Assembly: GCF_025837155.1 (NCBI RefSeq)
Contig: NZ_CP107549.1
Location: 4,278,001-4,342,000, forward strand
Origin: Pseudomonas sp. Z8(2022)
GTDB taxonomy: Bacteria > Pseudomonadota > Gammaproteobacteria > Pseudomonadales > Pseudomonadaceae
Direction: 5' to 3'
DNA: 64,000 bases
The position numbers and the translations under genes are program-made. Position 1 is the first letter of the stretch, and the number at the start of each line of letters is the position of its first letter. Below the pieces are notes generated by a model, which ran no database searches, was not told the origin of the DNA, and saw only the letters and a list, made by a program, of their open reading frames with translations. Below, one piece after another: positions 63,869 through 64,000 of the stretch.

Positions 63869-64000
63869 CGTCTGCGCCCGTGTTCCTCGGCCATCAAGAG
63901 CGCAGTGGCCTCCTTTAATATTTTCTTCTCAAGCTCCAGCCGGTTGATACGGGCCTGAAGCTCCTGAATGGTCTGCTGCTCCGGTGTGAGCGCCTTGGCA
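63865..64000 (-). CDS. IS3-family OrfA, C-terminal part only
   Basis: The frame entering from the window edge reads AKALTPEQQTIQELQARINRL and continues LEKKILKEATALLMAEE to a stop at 63867-63865. This is the leucine-zipper-like C-terminal end of IS3-family OrfA. The N-terminal helix-turn-helix lies beyond the window. The stop overlaps the orfB start region. Confidence 0.85.
   Translation of the reverse strand, partial: AKALTPEQQTIQELQARINRLELEKKILKEATALLMAEEHGRRR

Larger units (their letters stand above)
62997..64000 (-). mobile_element. IS3-family insertion sequence, partial at window end
   Basis: The element begins at TGTAGTGGTCAACAATTCCC (62997), a TG-start terminal end as in IS3-family elements, and contains overlapping orfA and orfB in a -1 relation on the minus strand. 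The other end is beyond the window, so the group and the target duplication cannot be read. It interrupts the gene ending at 62721. Confidence 0.85.

Overview
The window is chromosomal DNA from a Pseudomonas. I infer this from the high G+C coding bias and from long blocks of gene order that I recall from P. aeruginosa: pst-phoU with its CheY-like neighbour, algB-kinB, ampDh2, dgcH-dsbA-cytochrome c4/c5-engB-polA-thrB, the aa3 oxidase cluster, and purEK. The blocks are joined differently than in P. aeruginosa PAO1. Short palindromic intergenic repeats and a REP pair are also typical of the genus. It looks like a member of the P. mendocina/alcaligenes/aeruginosa side of the genus, but species cannot be fixed from sequence reading alone. 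No tRNA, rRNA or CRISPR array was seen.

Layout: 1-9.3 kb holds an M23 peptidase, a response regulator and the phosphate regulon genes phoU, pstB, pstA, pstC and pstS (all minus strand). pstS and pstC have separate PhoB-type promoters. 9.3-11.2 kb holds a dispersed repeat and two small stress-type genes. 11.4-15.2 kb is algB-kinB plus two small hypothetical genes. 15.3-22 kb is a four-gene, translationally coupled signalling operon (triple-receiver hybrid kinase, CheR, receiver-less CheB, receiver-kinase) with a divergent single-domain regulator. 22-30 kb holds ampDh2, a MarC protein, an NCS2 nucleobase permease broken by one amber codon, a diguanylate cyclase, a nuclease-type phosphatase, dsbA and cytochromes c4 and c5. 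30.5-35.6 kb is engB, the sRNA gene ersA with an AlgU-type promoter, polA and thrB. 35.7-44.1 kb is the aa3 cytochrome c oxidase operon with its heme A, copper and SURF1 assembly factors. 44.5-53.9 kb carries amide and dicarboxylic amino-acid genes (glsB, an asparaginase, an alanine-type symporter, aspA) and their likely regulators. 54-58.7 kb carries a polyamine-binding protein and an acetylpolyamine deacetylase beside a frameshifted AraC regulator. 59-62.5 kb is purEK behind a leader with a terminator hairpin, then small envelope genes. The right end is an IS3-family element that has cut a gene and runs off the window.

Functional threads: phosphate starvation (PhoB sites, Pst, PhoU); envelope stress and alginate control (AlgB/KinB, and ErsA under an AlgU-type promoter); aerobic respiration (cytochromes c4/c5 feeding an aa3 oxidase whose maturation genes are all present); and nitrogen-rich substrate use (asparagine, aspartate, polyamines, nucleobases). 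Two of the catabolic genes, the NCS2 permease and the AraC regulator, carry single-base lesions. The least explained parts are the CheR/CheB-hybrid kinase operon without a chemoreceptor, paired CGTGCAA-type palindromes, the purE leader, and a second SCO-like protein in the oxidase operon.
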